Below, piece after piece: positions 54,818 to 63,700 of a stretch of DNA of 64,000 nucleotides. This stretch comes from Robbsia sp. KACC 23696 (lineage in GTDB: Bacteria > Pseudomonadota > Gammaproteobacteria > Burkholderiales > Burkholderiaceae), in NCBI RefSeq assembly GCF_039852015.1, contig NZ_CP156627.1, positions 124,001 to 188,000 on the forward strand, given 5' to 3'. The notes under the pieces are model-generated. The model did not search any database. It saw only the letters and a program-made list of their open reading frames with translations, and was not told the origin of the DNA. The position numbers and the translations under genes were made by a program. Numbering within the stretch: position 1 is the stretch's first letter; every line of letters starts with the position of its first letter.

Positions 54818-57118
54818 GTGAATCCCTTTGTCCGCTCGCGGACAGGCGCCCTTGCGCCTGAACCCGCTGCCGCGTCTCCCTTTCTTCCCGCACGACGTCG
54901 ATCGACGCTTGGCATGCCGAAGCGCTGCCGGCGCCAAGCGCCACCGATGGCCCCGCGGCATCCCACGCGACCCGCGATGGCGGTGTTGGCCATGCTCGCC
55001 TCGGCCGGCGTGTTACGCGCAGCCAACGCCGACGAAACGGTGGCGGAACACGCGTCGTTGCCGCCCGTTCGTGTCCTGGCACCGCGCGACGCCGACAAGA
55101 CCGAGCGCCTGGCCGTGCCGATCGGCACCGGCAGTCGCCTCGGGATGTCGAGCATGGATACGCCCGCCAGCGTCGATACCCTCTCTGGTGACACGATCCG
55201 CGCGCGCGGCGACACGACCGTGCTCGACGCCGTGACCCGCGCGGCCGGTTACGCGAACAACGCTGCACCCGGCAATGGGGGGACGGCCCTCTCGGTACGC
55301 GGTTTTAGCGGGCAGGAATCGATCACGACCTTGTTCGACGGCACGAAGCTATTCGTTGGCGCCGGCACCGTGACCTTTCCGTTCGATACCTGGTCCGTCG
55401 ACCGCATCGAGGTGCTGCGCGGTCCCGCCTCGGTACTCAACGGCGCGGGCGGCATGGGCGGCGTGATCGATGTCATCCCGAAGCTGCCGCAACGCGTGCG
55501 CAGCACGACGCTGTTGCTAGGCGTCGGCGCGTACGGCGAGAAGCGCGTGGCATTCGACACGACCGGACCGATCGACACCGGGCACCCCGGCACGCCACCG
55601 CTGCGCTATCGCTTTTATCTGAACGACGAGCGCAGCAATGGCTGGATGCTACGCGGTGAATCGCATACGACCGCGGTGGGCGGCGCGCTGCAACTGGACG
55701 CGACGCCGACGCTGCGTTTCACGCTGTCGTTCGACTATGCGCGGCAAATGCCGATGGCCTATTTCGGCGTGCCGGTGCGGGACGGGGCGCTCTCTGCCGC
55801 GCTGACGCGGCAGAACTATAACGTCGCCGATGCGAACATCGCCTACTACGATCGCTGGACGCGTCTGGATACGCGGTGGCAAGCATTACCCGGCTTGACG
55901 GTACGCAATCAGCTGTATGGCATGTTGATCGATCGACACTGGCGCGACGCCGAAAGCTATGCGCTGCAGGCAAACGATAGCGTCGCGCGCAGTGACTATA
56001 TCGAGATACTGCATCATCAACGGCAGATCGGCGACCGTCTGGACGCCACGCTGAACGGGCCTATCGCGGGGCGACAGAATCGCTTCGTGATCGGCGGCGA
56101 GTTCAATTCGGTGACCTTCGTCGATGGCAGCAACACCCCGTTCGACGGCGGCTCCGTCGTCCCGCAAAGCGGCTTCGATCCGGGCCTGTTCAGTAGCACC
56201 GATGCGACCCGACCGGTGTTTCGCACGCGCACCTCTCAAGCTGCCCTCTTTGCCGAAGACCGCATCGAGTTGACCGATCGCCTGGCGTGGGTCAGCGGGC
56301 TACGCTACGACCATATCGATTACCGACGCGACACCTTTGCCACAGCGACCACGGCCGCCACGCAGTTCAAGCGCACCTTTGCCAATACCAGCTGGCGCAC
56401 CGGCCTGGTGTTTTCGCTGACCCCGGTGCTGACGCTGTACGGGCAATACACCACCGGTTCCGATGGCGTCGGCTCCTTGATCAGCTTGTCCCAAGCCAGC
56501 AGCGCCTATGCCTTGTCCACCGGACATCAGTGGGAAGCCGGGATCAAACAGATCCTGGCGGGCGGGCGAGCGGACTGGACCCTCGCTTTCTATCAAATCG
56601 TCAAGAACCAGTTGCTCAGCACCGACCCGAACGATCCGACACAAACGATTCAGATCGGCAGGCAGTCGTCTCGCGGTATCGAATGGACCGGCAGCGCGAA
56701 ATTGCCCGCCGGCTGGTCCGTCGATGCCAACGCGTCGGTGCTACGGGCCCGCTACGATACGTTCGATGAAACGGTGGGCGCCAGCTCGGTCTCCCGCGCC
56801 GGGAATGTGCCCTTCAACGTGCCGCAGCAAACCGCCAATGTCTGGGTGAACTGGGCGTTCACGCCGGGCTGGAATGTCGGTGCCGGCCTGCGGTATGTCG
56901 GCAGCCGCTACGGCGACACGGCCAATAGCGTGCGCATTCCCGCCTACCTGCTGCTCGACGCCAGCGCTTCCTGGCGCGTATCGCGCAATCTCACGCTGGC
57001 GCTCTACCTGCGTAATCTGACGAACCGCACCTACGCGATTACATCCCAAAATAGCGGCACGCAATGGCTGCTGGGCGCGCCGCGCTCGGGCGGCGTCACG
57101 GCGACGGTGCGGTTTTGA
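54818..57118 (+). CDS. TonB-dependent outer-membrane receptor (riboswitch-controlled, cobalamin uptake predicted)
   Basis: Outer-membrane transporter of about 766 aa, 22-strand barrel. The plug shows SMDTPASVDTLSGDTIRARGDTTVLDAVTRAAGY, LSVRGFSGQES and WSVDRIEVLRGPASVLNGAGGMGGVIDVIPK; the barrel ends with TNRTYAITSQNSGTQWLLGAPRSGGVTATVRF, C-terminal Phe included. By type the plug resembles ferrisiderophore receptors more than E. coli BtuB, but the riboswitch indicates cobalamin. The start is uncertain: GTG 54818 has GGAG upstream but gives a long leader; ATG 54947 would begin directly at the signal peptide (MAPRHPTRPAMAVLAMLASAGVLRAANA). It heads the uptake operon. Confidence 0.9.
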   Translation: MNPFVRSRTGALAPEPAAASPFLPARRRSTLGMPKRCRRQAPPMAPRHPTRPAMAVLAMLASAGVLRAANADETVAEHASLPPVRVLAPRDADKTERLAVPIGTGSRLGMSSMDTPASVDTLSGDTIRARGDTTVLDAVTRAAGYANNAAPGNGGTALSVRGFSGQESITTLFDGTKLFVGAGTVTFPFDTWSVDRIEVLRGPASVLNGAGGMGGVIDVIPKLPQRVRSTTLLLGVGAYGEKRVAFDTTGPIDTGHPGTPPLRYRFYLNDERSNGWMLRGESHTTAVGGALQLDATPTLRFTLSFDYARQMPMAYFGVPVRDGALSAALTRQNYNVADANIAYYDRWTRLDTRWQALPGLTVRNQLYGMLIDRHWRDAESYALQANDSVARSDYIEILHHQRQIGDRLDATLNGPIAGRQNRFVIGGEFNSVTFVDGSNTPFDGGSVVPQSGFDPGLFSSTDATRPVFRTRTSQAALFAEDRIELTDRLAWVSGLRYDHIDYRRDTFATATTAATQFKRTFANTSWRTGLVFSLTPVLTLYGQYTTGSDGVGSLISLSQASSAYALSTGHQWEAGIKQILAGGRADWTLAFYQIVKNQLLSTDPNDPTQTIQIGRQSSRGIEWTGSAKLPAGWSVDANASVLRARYDTFDETVGASSVSRAGNVPFNVPQQTANVWVNWAFTPGWNVGAGLRYVGSRYGDTANSVRIPAYLLLDASASWRVSRNLTLALYLRNLTNRTYAITSQNSGTQWLLGAPRSGGVTATVRF

Positions 57119-57957
57119 TCACCGGCACCGACACCGATACCGCAACCGGTCTGCTGACGATCACGGACTTGTCGTGGTCGCCGTCGCCTACGAGCCACCG
57201 ACCACGCATGGAACATGCACCGGGCATTGCGCGTCACGCCTTGCTGGAGCGGGTGTCGCTGCGCGTCGGGCCGGGCGAGTGCGTGGGATTGATCGGACCG
57301 AACGGCAGCGGCAAGAGCAGTCTTTTGCGGTGCGCGTTCCGTTACGCGCGGCCGGACAGCGGCCAGATACGGCTCGACGGCACCGATATCTGGCAGACCG
57401 GCGCGCGTTGGACCGCGCAGCGCATCGCCGTCGTGCTGCAGGACGCGCCCGATGCGTTCGGACTCTCCGTCGAGGAGGTAGTGGCGATGGGGCGAACGCC
57501 GCACAAGCGTCCCTTCGACGGTGTGACGCAGGAGGACGTGGGTCTTGTCACACAATGCCTCCGCGATGTCGATCTACTCGCTTGGCGGTATCGGCCGTTC
57601 GCCACGCTCTCGGGAGGCGAGCGCCAACGTGCGCTATTGGCGCGTGCGCTGGTGCAACAGCCGCGCGTGCTGATGCTCGATGAACCGACCAATCACCTGG
57701 ATCCCCGTCATCAGATCGGCTTGATGAAGCATATCAAGGCGCAGCGCCTGTCGACGCTGGTCGCCTTGCATGATCTGAATCTGGCCGCCGCCTTCTGTGA
57801 TCGCCTTTATCTGCTAGTTGACGGACGGATCGTTGCCGAGGGGTGCCCGCGTTCGGTGCTGACCGCCGCGCGACTGAAAGCCCATTACGGCATCGACGCG
57901 GTGATCGACGACCATCCAGTGCATGCGACGCCCCGCATCACGCCGATTATGGAGTAG
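57115..57957 (+). CDS. ABC transporter ATPase, BtuD/FecE-type
   Basis: ATPase for a cobalamin or siderophore type importer, 280 aa. Walker A GPNGSGKSS, signature LSGGERQR, Walker B VLMLDEPTNHLDPRH and H-loop VALHDLNLAA are intact. It starts at a TTG (57115) that overlaps the receptor stop (TTGA), giving coupling; the alternative ATG at 57208 would remove the first beta strand. Position in the riboswitch operon supports B12 uptake. Confidence 0.88.
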   Translation: MITGTDTDTATGLLTITDLSWSPSPTSHRPRMEHAPGIARHALLERVSLRVGPGECVGLIGPNGSGKSSLLRCAFRYARPDSGQIRLDGTDIWQTGARWTAQRIAVVLQDAPDAFGLSVEEVVAMGRTPHKRPFDGVTQEDVGLVTQCLRDVDLLAWRYRPFATLSGGERQRALLARALVQQPRVLMLDEPTNHLDPRHQIGLMKHIKAQRLSTLVALHDLNLAAAFCDRLYLLVDGRIVAEGCPRSVLTAARLKAHYGIDAVIDDHPVHATPRITPIME

Positions 57958-57965
57958 CGAACAGC

Positions 57966-58994
57966 ATGTTTCTTCGATGCCTCATTGCCTGTGCCTTCTT
58001 CGCGGGCCTCGGCTTCCAGGCCGACGCCGCTGCCGCTGCGGAAGCCGCCGCGCCACGCACAGCGCATTACCCCGTGACGATTCGCAGTTGCAACCGCAGC
58101 GTGACGTTCGATCGTTCTCCGCGGCGCGCCGTCAGCCACGATATCAACCTGACCGAAATGATGTTGGCCTTGGGGTTGCGCGAGCGGATGGTCGGCTATA
58201 CCGGCATCTCCGGCTGGAAGACCGCTCCGCCTGAATTGAAAGCCGCTCTGGGGACCTTGCCCGAGCTGGCGCGCCGCTACCCGCCGCTGGAAGCACTGGT
58301 CGATGCGCACGCGGATCTCTATGTCGCGGGATGGCTGTACGGGATGCAGGTCGGCGGCCCGGTGACGCCGTCGACGCTCGCGGACTTTCATATCGCGACC
58401 TACGAATTGCGCGAGTCGTGCGCCCATGTCATGCGGCGGCCTGCCGCGTCACTGGAGGACACGTACGCGGATTTACGCAATCTCGGCGCAATATTCGATG
58501 TCGACGCACGCGCGGCACAGATCGTCGCGGGGATGCAGCAGCGTGTTACGGCCGTACGCGCGGCGCTTGCGCATCGGTCGCATACGCCAACGGTGTTCGT
58601 CTACGATAGCGGGCAGGACAAGCCCTTCTCCGCCGGCGCGCTGGCCATGCCCACGGCGCTGATCGACGCGGCGGGCGGCCGCAATGTCCTCGACGATGTC
58701 CGACAAAGCTGGACGCAGGTGGGATGGGAGACCGTCGTGGCACGCAATCCGGAATTCATCGTCATCGTCGATTACGGCCCGATCACCGCACGGCAAAAAA
58801 TACAGTTCCTGCTCGACAATCCTGCGCTGGCCAGCGTCGCCGCGATACGATCCCATCGCTTTATCGTATTGCCCTACGACGCGGCAACGCCCGGCATCCA
58901 CAATGCCGAGGCCGTCGAAACGATCGCGCATGCGCTGCACCCCGACGCCTTCCCCGAAGCTCTCGTCGACGCATTGCACGCAGGGGCGCACTAA
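57966..58994 (+). CDS. ABC transporter substrate-binding protein, BtuF/FecB-type
   Basis: Periplasmic binding protein of 342 aa, class III (rigid helix). Signal peptide MFLRCLIACAFFAGLGFQADAAA, then PVTIRSCNRSVTFDRSPRRAVSHDINLTEMMLALGLRERMVGYTGISG. Later VVARNPEFIVIVDYGP and the long C-terminal helices fit the family. It lies 8 bases behind the ATPase gene and directly abuts the permease gene. Confidence 0.88.
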   Translation: MFLRCLIACAFFAGLGFQADAAAAAEAAAPRTAHYPVTIRSCNRSVTFDRSPRRAVSHDINLTEMMLALGLRERMVGYTGISGWKTAPPELKAALGTLPELARRYPPLEALVDAHADLYVAGWLYGMQVGGPVTPSTLADFHIATYELRESCAHVMRRPAASLEDTYADLRNLGAIFDVDARAAQIVAGMQQRVTAVRAALAHRSHTPTVFVYDSGQDKPFSAGALAMPTALIDAAGGRNVLDDVRQSWTQVGWETVVARNPEFIVIVDYGPITARQKIQFLLDNPALASVAAIRSHRFIVLPYDAATPGIHNAEAVETIAHALHPDAFPEALVDALHAGAH

Positions 58995-60014
58995 ATGGCA
59001 CGTGCATCCCGCCTTACGCGCCTCGTCCTGCCGCTCTCGCTGTTGGCCCTGCTGATCTCGATCGTCGTCGCCACCGCTTTCGGGCCCGTGACGCTCGCGC
59101 CCATCGATATCGGACGGGTGCTGCTGACGCACGTCGGCCTCGGTCCGGTCGATCCCTTCGTCTCGGCGGCAACCGATGGCATCGTCTGGTCGATTCGCCT
59201 GCCGCGCGTGCTGCTAGGAGTGATCGTCGGCGCCACGCTTGCCGTGACCGGGGCGACGCTGCAAGCCAGCACGCGCAATGTGATGGCGGATCCGCATTTG
59301 CTGGGGGTGAGTGCCGGCGCAGCCTGTGGCGCGGTGATCGCGACGGTCGTCGCCGGGAATCTGGCTGGGCAATGGACGCTGTCCCTGTTTGCTTTTATCG
59401 GCGCCCTGCTGGCGAGTGCCGCGGTACTGATACTGGGCGGCTGGCGGGGCGCGCTGACGCCGTCCCGCTTATTGCTGTCGGGCATCGCGGTCGCCTTTAC
59501 CGCGTCGGCCCTCGCCAATCTGATGCTCTATCTGGGCGATCAACGCGCCGCGTCATCGGTGCTGTTCTGGATGCTGGGCGGACTCGGACTCGCGCGATGG
59601 TCCTTGTTGGGTGTGCCAGCGCTCTGCGCCACGGTCGGAATCATCTGGCTCTGGGCACGCAGTCGCGCGCTCGATGCGATGATGAGCGGCGAATTGTCGG
59701 CAACCGCGCTGGGCATCGATACGGCGCGACTACGACGTGAACTGTTCGTCGTCTGTGCGCTGTTAACCGCGGTCACCGTGTCCGTCAGCGGCGCGATTGG
59801 TTTCGTCGGGCTGGTGATTCCGCATCTCTGCCGCCGCTTCAGCGGCGCACTGCATCGACGCCTATTGCCACTTTGCGCGGTCTACGGTGCGTTATTTCTT
59901 ATATGGGCCGATGTCGGCGCCCGGGTATTGATCGCGCCCGACGATTTGCCGATCGGCGTTATTACCGCGTTGGTCGGTGGTGCGACTTTGGCGGTGTTGG
60001 TACGACGTTTATGA
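58995..60014 (+). CDS. ABC transporter permease, BtuC/FecCD-type
   Basis: Ten-helix permease of 339 aa. LPRVLLGVIVGATLAVTGATLQASTRNVMADPHLLGVSAGAACGAVIATV is the BtuC/FecD signature, and SGAIGFVGLVIPHLCRRFSG is the conserved later loop. The ATG immediately follows the stop of the binding-protein gene. It completes the operon: receptor, ATPase, binding protein, permease. No cobalamin biosynthesis gene is attached. Confidence 0.93.
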   Translation: MARASRLTRLVLPLSLLALLISIVVATAFGPVTLAPIDIGRVLLTHVGLGPVDPFVSAATDGIVWSIRLPRVLLGVIVGATLAVTGATLQASTRNVMADPHLLGVSAGAACGAVIATVVAGNLAGQWTLSLFAFIGALLASAAVLILGGWRGALTPSRLLLSGIAVAFTASALANLMLYLGDQRAASSVLFWMLGGLGLARWSLLGVPALCATVGIIWLWARSRALDAMMSGELSATALGIDTARLRRELFVVCALLTAVTVSVSGAIGFVGLVIPHLCRRFSGALHRRLLPLCAVYGALFLIWADVGARVLIAPDDLPIGVITALVGGATLAVLVRRL

Positions 60015-60319
60015 CAATGACGGCCGCCCCGCGCGTATGGCGACTTCGTTAGCGCGAACAGGCGGTCGCAAAATCAACGCCTTGCAGAGGTCGCGCCATA
60101 TTACATGCGCATCCGGGGACGCAGTCATTTAGGCGGCGTCAGTCCCGAGGCCTTTAAAAGTGCTTCGGCGTGAGGGTCCAATTTGTTTACCCAGACCGGG
60201 GGGAGTCCACTTGGTGTGATGCTGTGTCCGGTTATACAGGGGCGAATCCATCCGACAAGACGGCGCCCATCAAGGCGCCACAGCGTAGCTTAGAACTGAG
60301 GCGCGACAGAGACCAAGTC
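60015..60319. other. Intergenic region between the B12 operon and the RHS locus
   Basis: 305 bases with no convincing gene. A short plus-strand frame (from 60170) has no ribosome site and no recognised family. The element GGCGCC-CATCAA-GGCGCC at about 60266-60283 could fold into a hairpin, but no T-run follows. I see no tRNA, attachment site or insertion sequence end. It marks the change from high-GC operon DNA to the more AT-rich RHS locus. Confidence 0.5.
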
Positions 60320-60784
60320 TCAGTCATAAAATTCCATCAGCGCATCGGCCATCGCCCTCAACGACCGCGCACGGCGTATGCGCTTCACTACGGAATTCAG
60401 TAGCTCGGGCCCGGATTCAGATTCGGAGACGATTTGCACTAATAGTTCGCGCACATCCTCCCGCGACTTCGCTTGCGAATCCGACAGCTTTAGCCGCACA
60501 AGAATGGGTGTGGCGAGAAACAACCATCCGAATACGAGCATACACAGATGAGCAAGAAACGGCGTGTCTCTGGAACGAGGGGCTGGGACACGTGCGATTG
60601 AGAAGCTGTCGATGCGCGATAGCACAAATGACTGGTCTATTAGCTGGGCTCCTGTGATCTCGCGGAACAAGATCCATTGAAGCGGAAATTCCAAATAAAC
60701 CCCATCAGTTTCGTACCAGGGAAACAATCTGTGCCTTTTCTTTGTATCACTTAGCAAAAGTAAAACCGTCTTATCTGCAGCCAC
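60320..60784 (-). CDS. Putative immunity protein of the RHS toxin
   Basis: Protein of 154 aa, not assigned to a named family. The GTG start at 60784 has GGAG upstream and lies inside the last codons of the RHS gene, so the two overlap by 14 bases and are translated together, the standard arrangement of a polymorphic-toxin effector and its immunity gene. It contains one strong hydrophobic segment (FLAHLCMLVFGWLFLATPILV) and an acidic or basic helical C-terminus. The membrane segment is noteworthy for immunity to a nuclease-like toxin. Function is inferred from position only. Confidence 0.6.
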   Translation of the reverse strand: MAADKTVLLLLSDTKKRHRLFPWYETDGVYLEFPLQWILFREITGAQLIDQSFVLSRIDSFSIARVPAPRSRDTPFLAHLCMLVFGWLFLATPILVRLKLSDSQAKSREDVRELLVQIVSESESGPELLNSVVKRIRRARSLRAMADALMEFYD

Positions 60785-63700
60785 AGTTCTCTCCAAATGC
60801 TGCGCCTTTTGTAGAAATGCCGCCCCCAATCGCCGCACCTTGCGCCCATCCAGGAGCACCAATCAGAGTGCGGGTTACAGGATCTAAACGGTGCAGCTTG
60901 CTGTGAGATAAAGCGCTTCGCATAGGATTCAAATTCCATGGCTGATTCTTTATCCGATCTGGAACCACCTTCCCAATTGCACTATTTTGCTCAATGAACC
61001 AGTGGTGTACGTTCTGCCCTTTTTTCAGATCCCACACGTCCTTTGCAAGCCATTTGCGCGTGGCGCTCCACGTATTCGAACCCGTCTTCCATGCAAAGGA
61101 CCCATTTGCAAGGCCACCCGTCAACGCGCCAACTATCGCCGACAAACCGACACTCGTCCAATCAACGCACGCAAAACGGCCATCGTTGGTAAGCAGCTGG
61201 ATGCCGAGATCGACACCCGCACCAATCGCAGCACCAACGAGTCCAAACTCGCCCGTCGGATCGCTGTTGCCAACAGGGTTGCCATTTACATATGTATAAA
61301 TGTTTACGCCGTCACCTAACCAGACAGGATCGGACTGTGCGTAACGGCCTATGGTCGGATCATAGTCTCGATTCCAATTTTGATGCAATCCAGTCTCAAC
61401 GTCGAAATACTGACCAGAGAAGCGCAGACCGATATCTCCAGGCGGTGTTATCGTCGAGCCTCCGGCAGCGCTTATACCAAACGGATCTTGTGGGTTGTCC
61501 CATACAATCGTTTGTGCGGCATCGGTAACCTTCTGCGGCGTATTGAGTTGGTCAGTGTGGACATAGTAAATCGAAGGCGTCGATGTCGAATTGTCTACCA
61601 GCGCTACCGGTATATCGTCTAACCATATGTAGTCGCGCAGTGCGGCGCCACTACCATCCGCCTCTTCAAGCAATGCCCCTGTCTCATCGAAGACCAATTG
61701 TGTGGTGGTGGCGCCAACAATTTTCTGCACGCGTTGTTCCGATGCATTGTAAAGATAGGAACCTGCCGCAGCGCCATTCAGCGTAACCGCCGCGGGCCTG
61801 CCGTTGCTATTGATCGTATAGCCATACGTATGCGAACTATCACGCACGTCCTGAACGACCTGCCCACTCGCGGCATAGCTCAGGCTCCTAACGCCAGCAC
61901 CAGAGGTCGTGACGGAATTAAGCCGATTTGACGTCGTCGAATAGCCGAGTGTCTCGCTTGCGCCATTGGCATTACGTGTAAGGCGATTACCGACACTATC
62001 ATATCCGTAGCTTTGCGAGCCGTAGACGCCAGTCGCAGTGGCGACGCGATTGAGGTTGTCATACGTAATTGTTTGATTCCGCGCTGCCGTCACGGCATCT
62101 TGTACTGATGTGATGTTTCCGGAAGCGTCGAAAACATTAGTGAGGCTTTGCACTGTCGCCGTTCCGGCAGAAGCGCTAATGCCAGTCGGTTGATAGTCCA
62201 GGTCGTAAGATCGCGTAACGATCAAACCATTCCCGAGCATGAACCGCGTCACATCACCGTATGGGGCGTAGGTAATGGACGATGCGATTTGCGTTTTTGG
62301 TGCCGTGGCGGTTTGCTGGGTATCGATCGCAGCGATATGCCCCATCGCATCGCGCGTGTAGTTAACAACGCGGCCCGATGGATAGGTCTGTGAAGTCACA
62401 CGACCCGCCGCATCGTATGCAAATTTGCTCACATACGACTTTCCGGCAATCACATTCGTCGTCGAAACGACACGCCCTAAGGCGTCGTATTCGAAGGATG
62501 TAGATCCGCTTTGGTCCGTGAAAGACGTGAGCGATCCAACCCCTTTGTTGCCGCTTGCCGTGGAATCGTAATAAAACGCCTGGTTCTCAGAAGGATCCGG
62601 CGGGAAGCTCTTCGTCAAGATTCGGTCTAACGCATCGTACGTTGCATCCGTCTCGACGCCGCGTGCGTCTGAGTGCTTAGTCGGATTGCCATGCGCGTCG
62701 TACCAAAAAACGTCAGCACCGGTGTCCGGACTTGTTTGTTGAATGACGTCGCCGAAGCCGTTCCGCACGTAGGTGGTTGCAAGCTCCCTCGCATCAGTCA
62801 CACCGATGACCTCATCCTTTGCGTTGTACGTTGTTACGGTCGCAAACGCATTCGGGTCTGTTTCCTTTGAAACACGGTTCAGCGCATCAAAGGTCGTTCC
62901 GTAAATTTTAGCGCGCGGATCAATCGTCGACGTCTCATTGTTGTTTGCATCGTAAGCATGCTTCACGGTTTGCGATGCTGCGCCGATATTCGCCATCATG
63001 CGACCAAGTTCATCAAACGTCGCAGATTGCTTTGCGGTCACCACCGATGAAGCCGACTTGACAGTTGTCGCTGTGCGATTTCCGAGCGCGTCTAACGCGT
63101 AGTTGATGCTCTCGCCCAATGTGTTCGTAATAGCAACGAGACGATGCGCATCATCATAGCTATACGAGAGCGTCGAGTTATCAGGGAACGTCACAACCGT
63201 CAAATTGCCTGCTGGATCGTAAGTGAATTTTGTTGCAGACTGGTTCGCTCCGGGATTGATCGTCACGGCGGTAACGCGCCCGCGATCATCGTAGGAAAAG
63301 TTCGTTGTTATTCCGTTCGGATCCAGCGACGTTAGAGGCTGGCAACGTCCGTTGATCGACGTATTGCTTGTGGTTTCCCCGAGCTCGTTCGTAACCGAGG
63401 CGAGACAGCCATGTGCGTCATACACATACGACACCGTGTCAGCCGAACCAGAGAGGGGGCCGTCGACAGTGTGCAGTAGCCCGTTAGGATAGTAGGCGTA
63501 AGTCCAAATACGCGTCGTGCCTTGCGTACTATAGGGCACTGTCGAAGTTGTAGTATCAGTCTGTTTTTTTTTACTGAGTAGCCCGCCCGTATAGGTGAAG
63601 TCGGTTGTCAGACCCGGCACAGCGATTTGCGTCGGTAAATTGTAGGTGCTGTCCCACGTCGTTGTTACTGTCCTGGCAGAGGCGGTCCCAACAGCGTCCG

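Noticed and set aside
60266-60283. GGCGCC inverted repeat as a terminator of the B12 operon
   Set aside because: No T-run and it is more than 250 bases past the last stop; GGCGCC is self-complementary and common in GC-rich DNA.
60170-60403. Plus-strand 77-codon frame in the space before the RHS locus
   Set aside because: No ribosome site, no family likeness, and it runs antisense into the immunity gene; probably chance.
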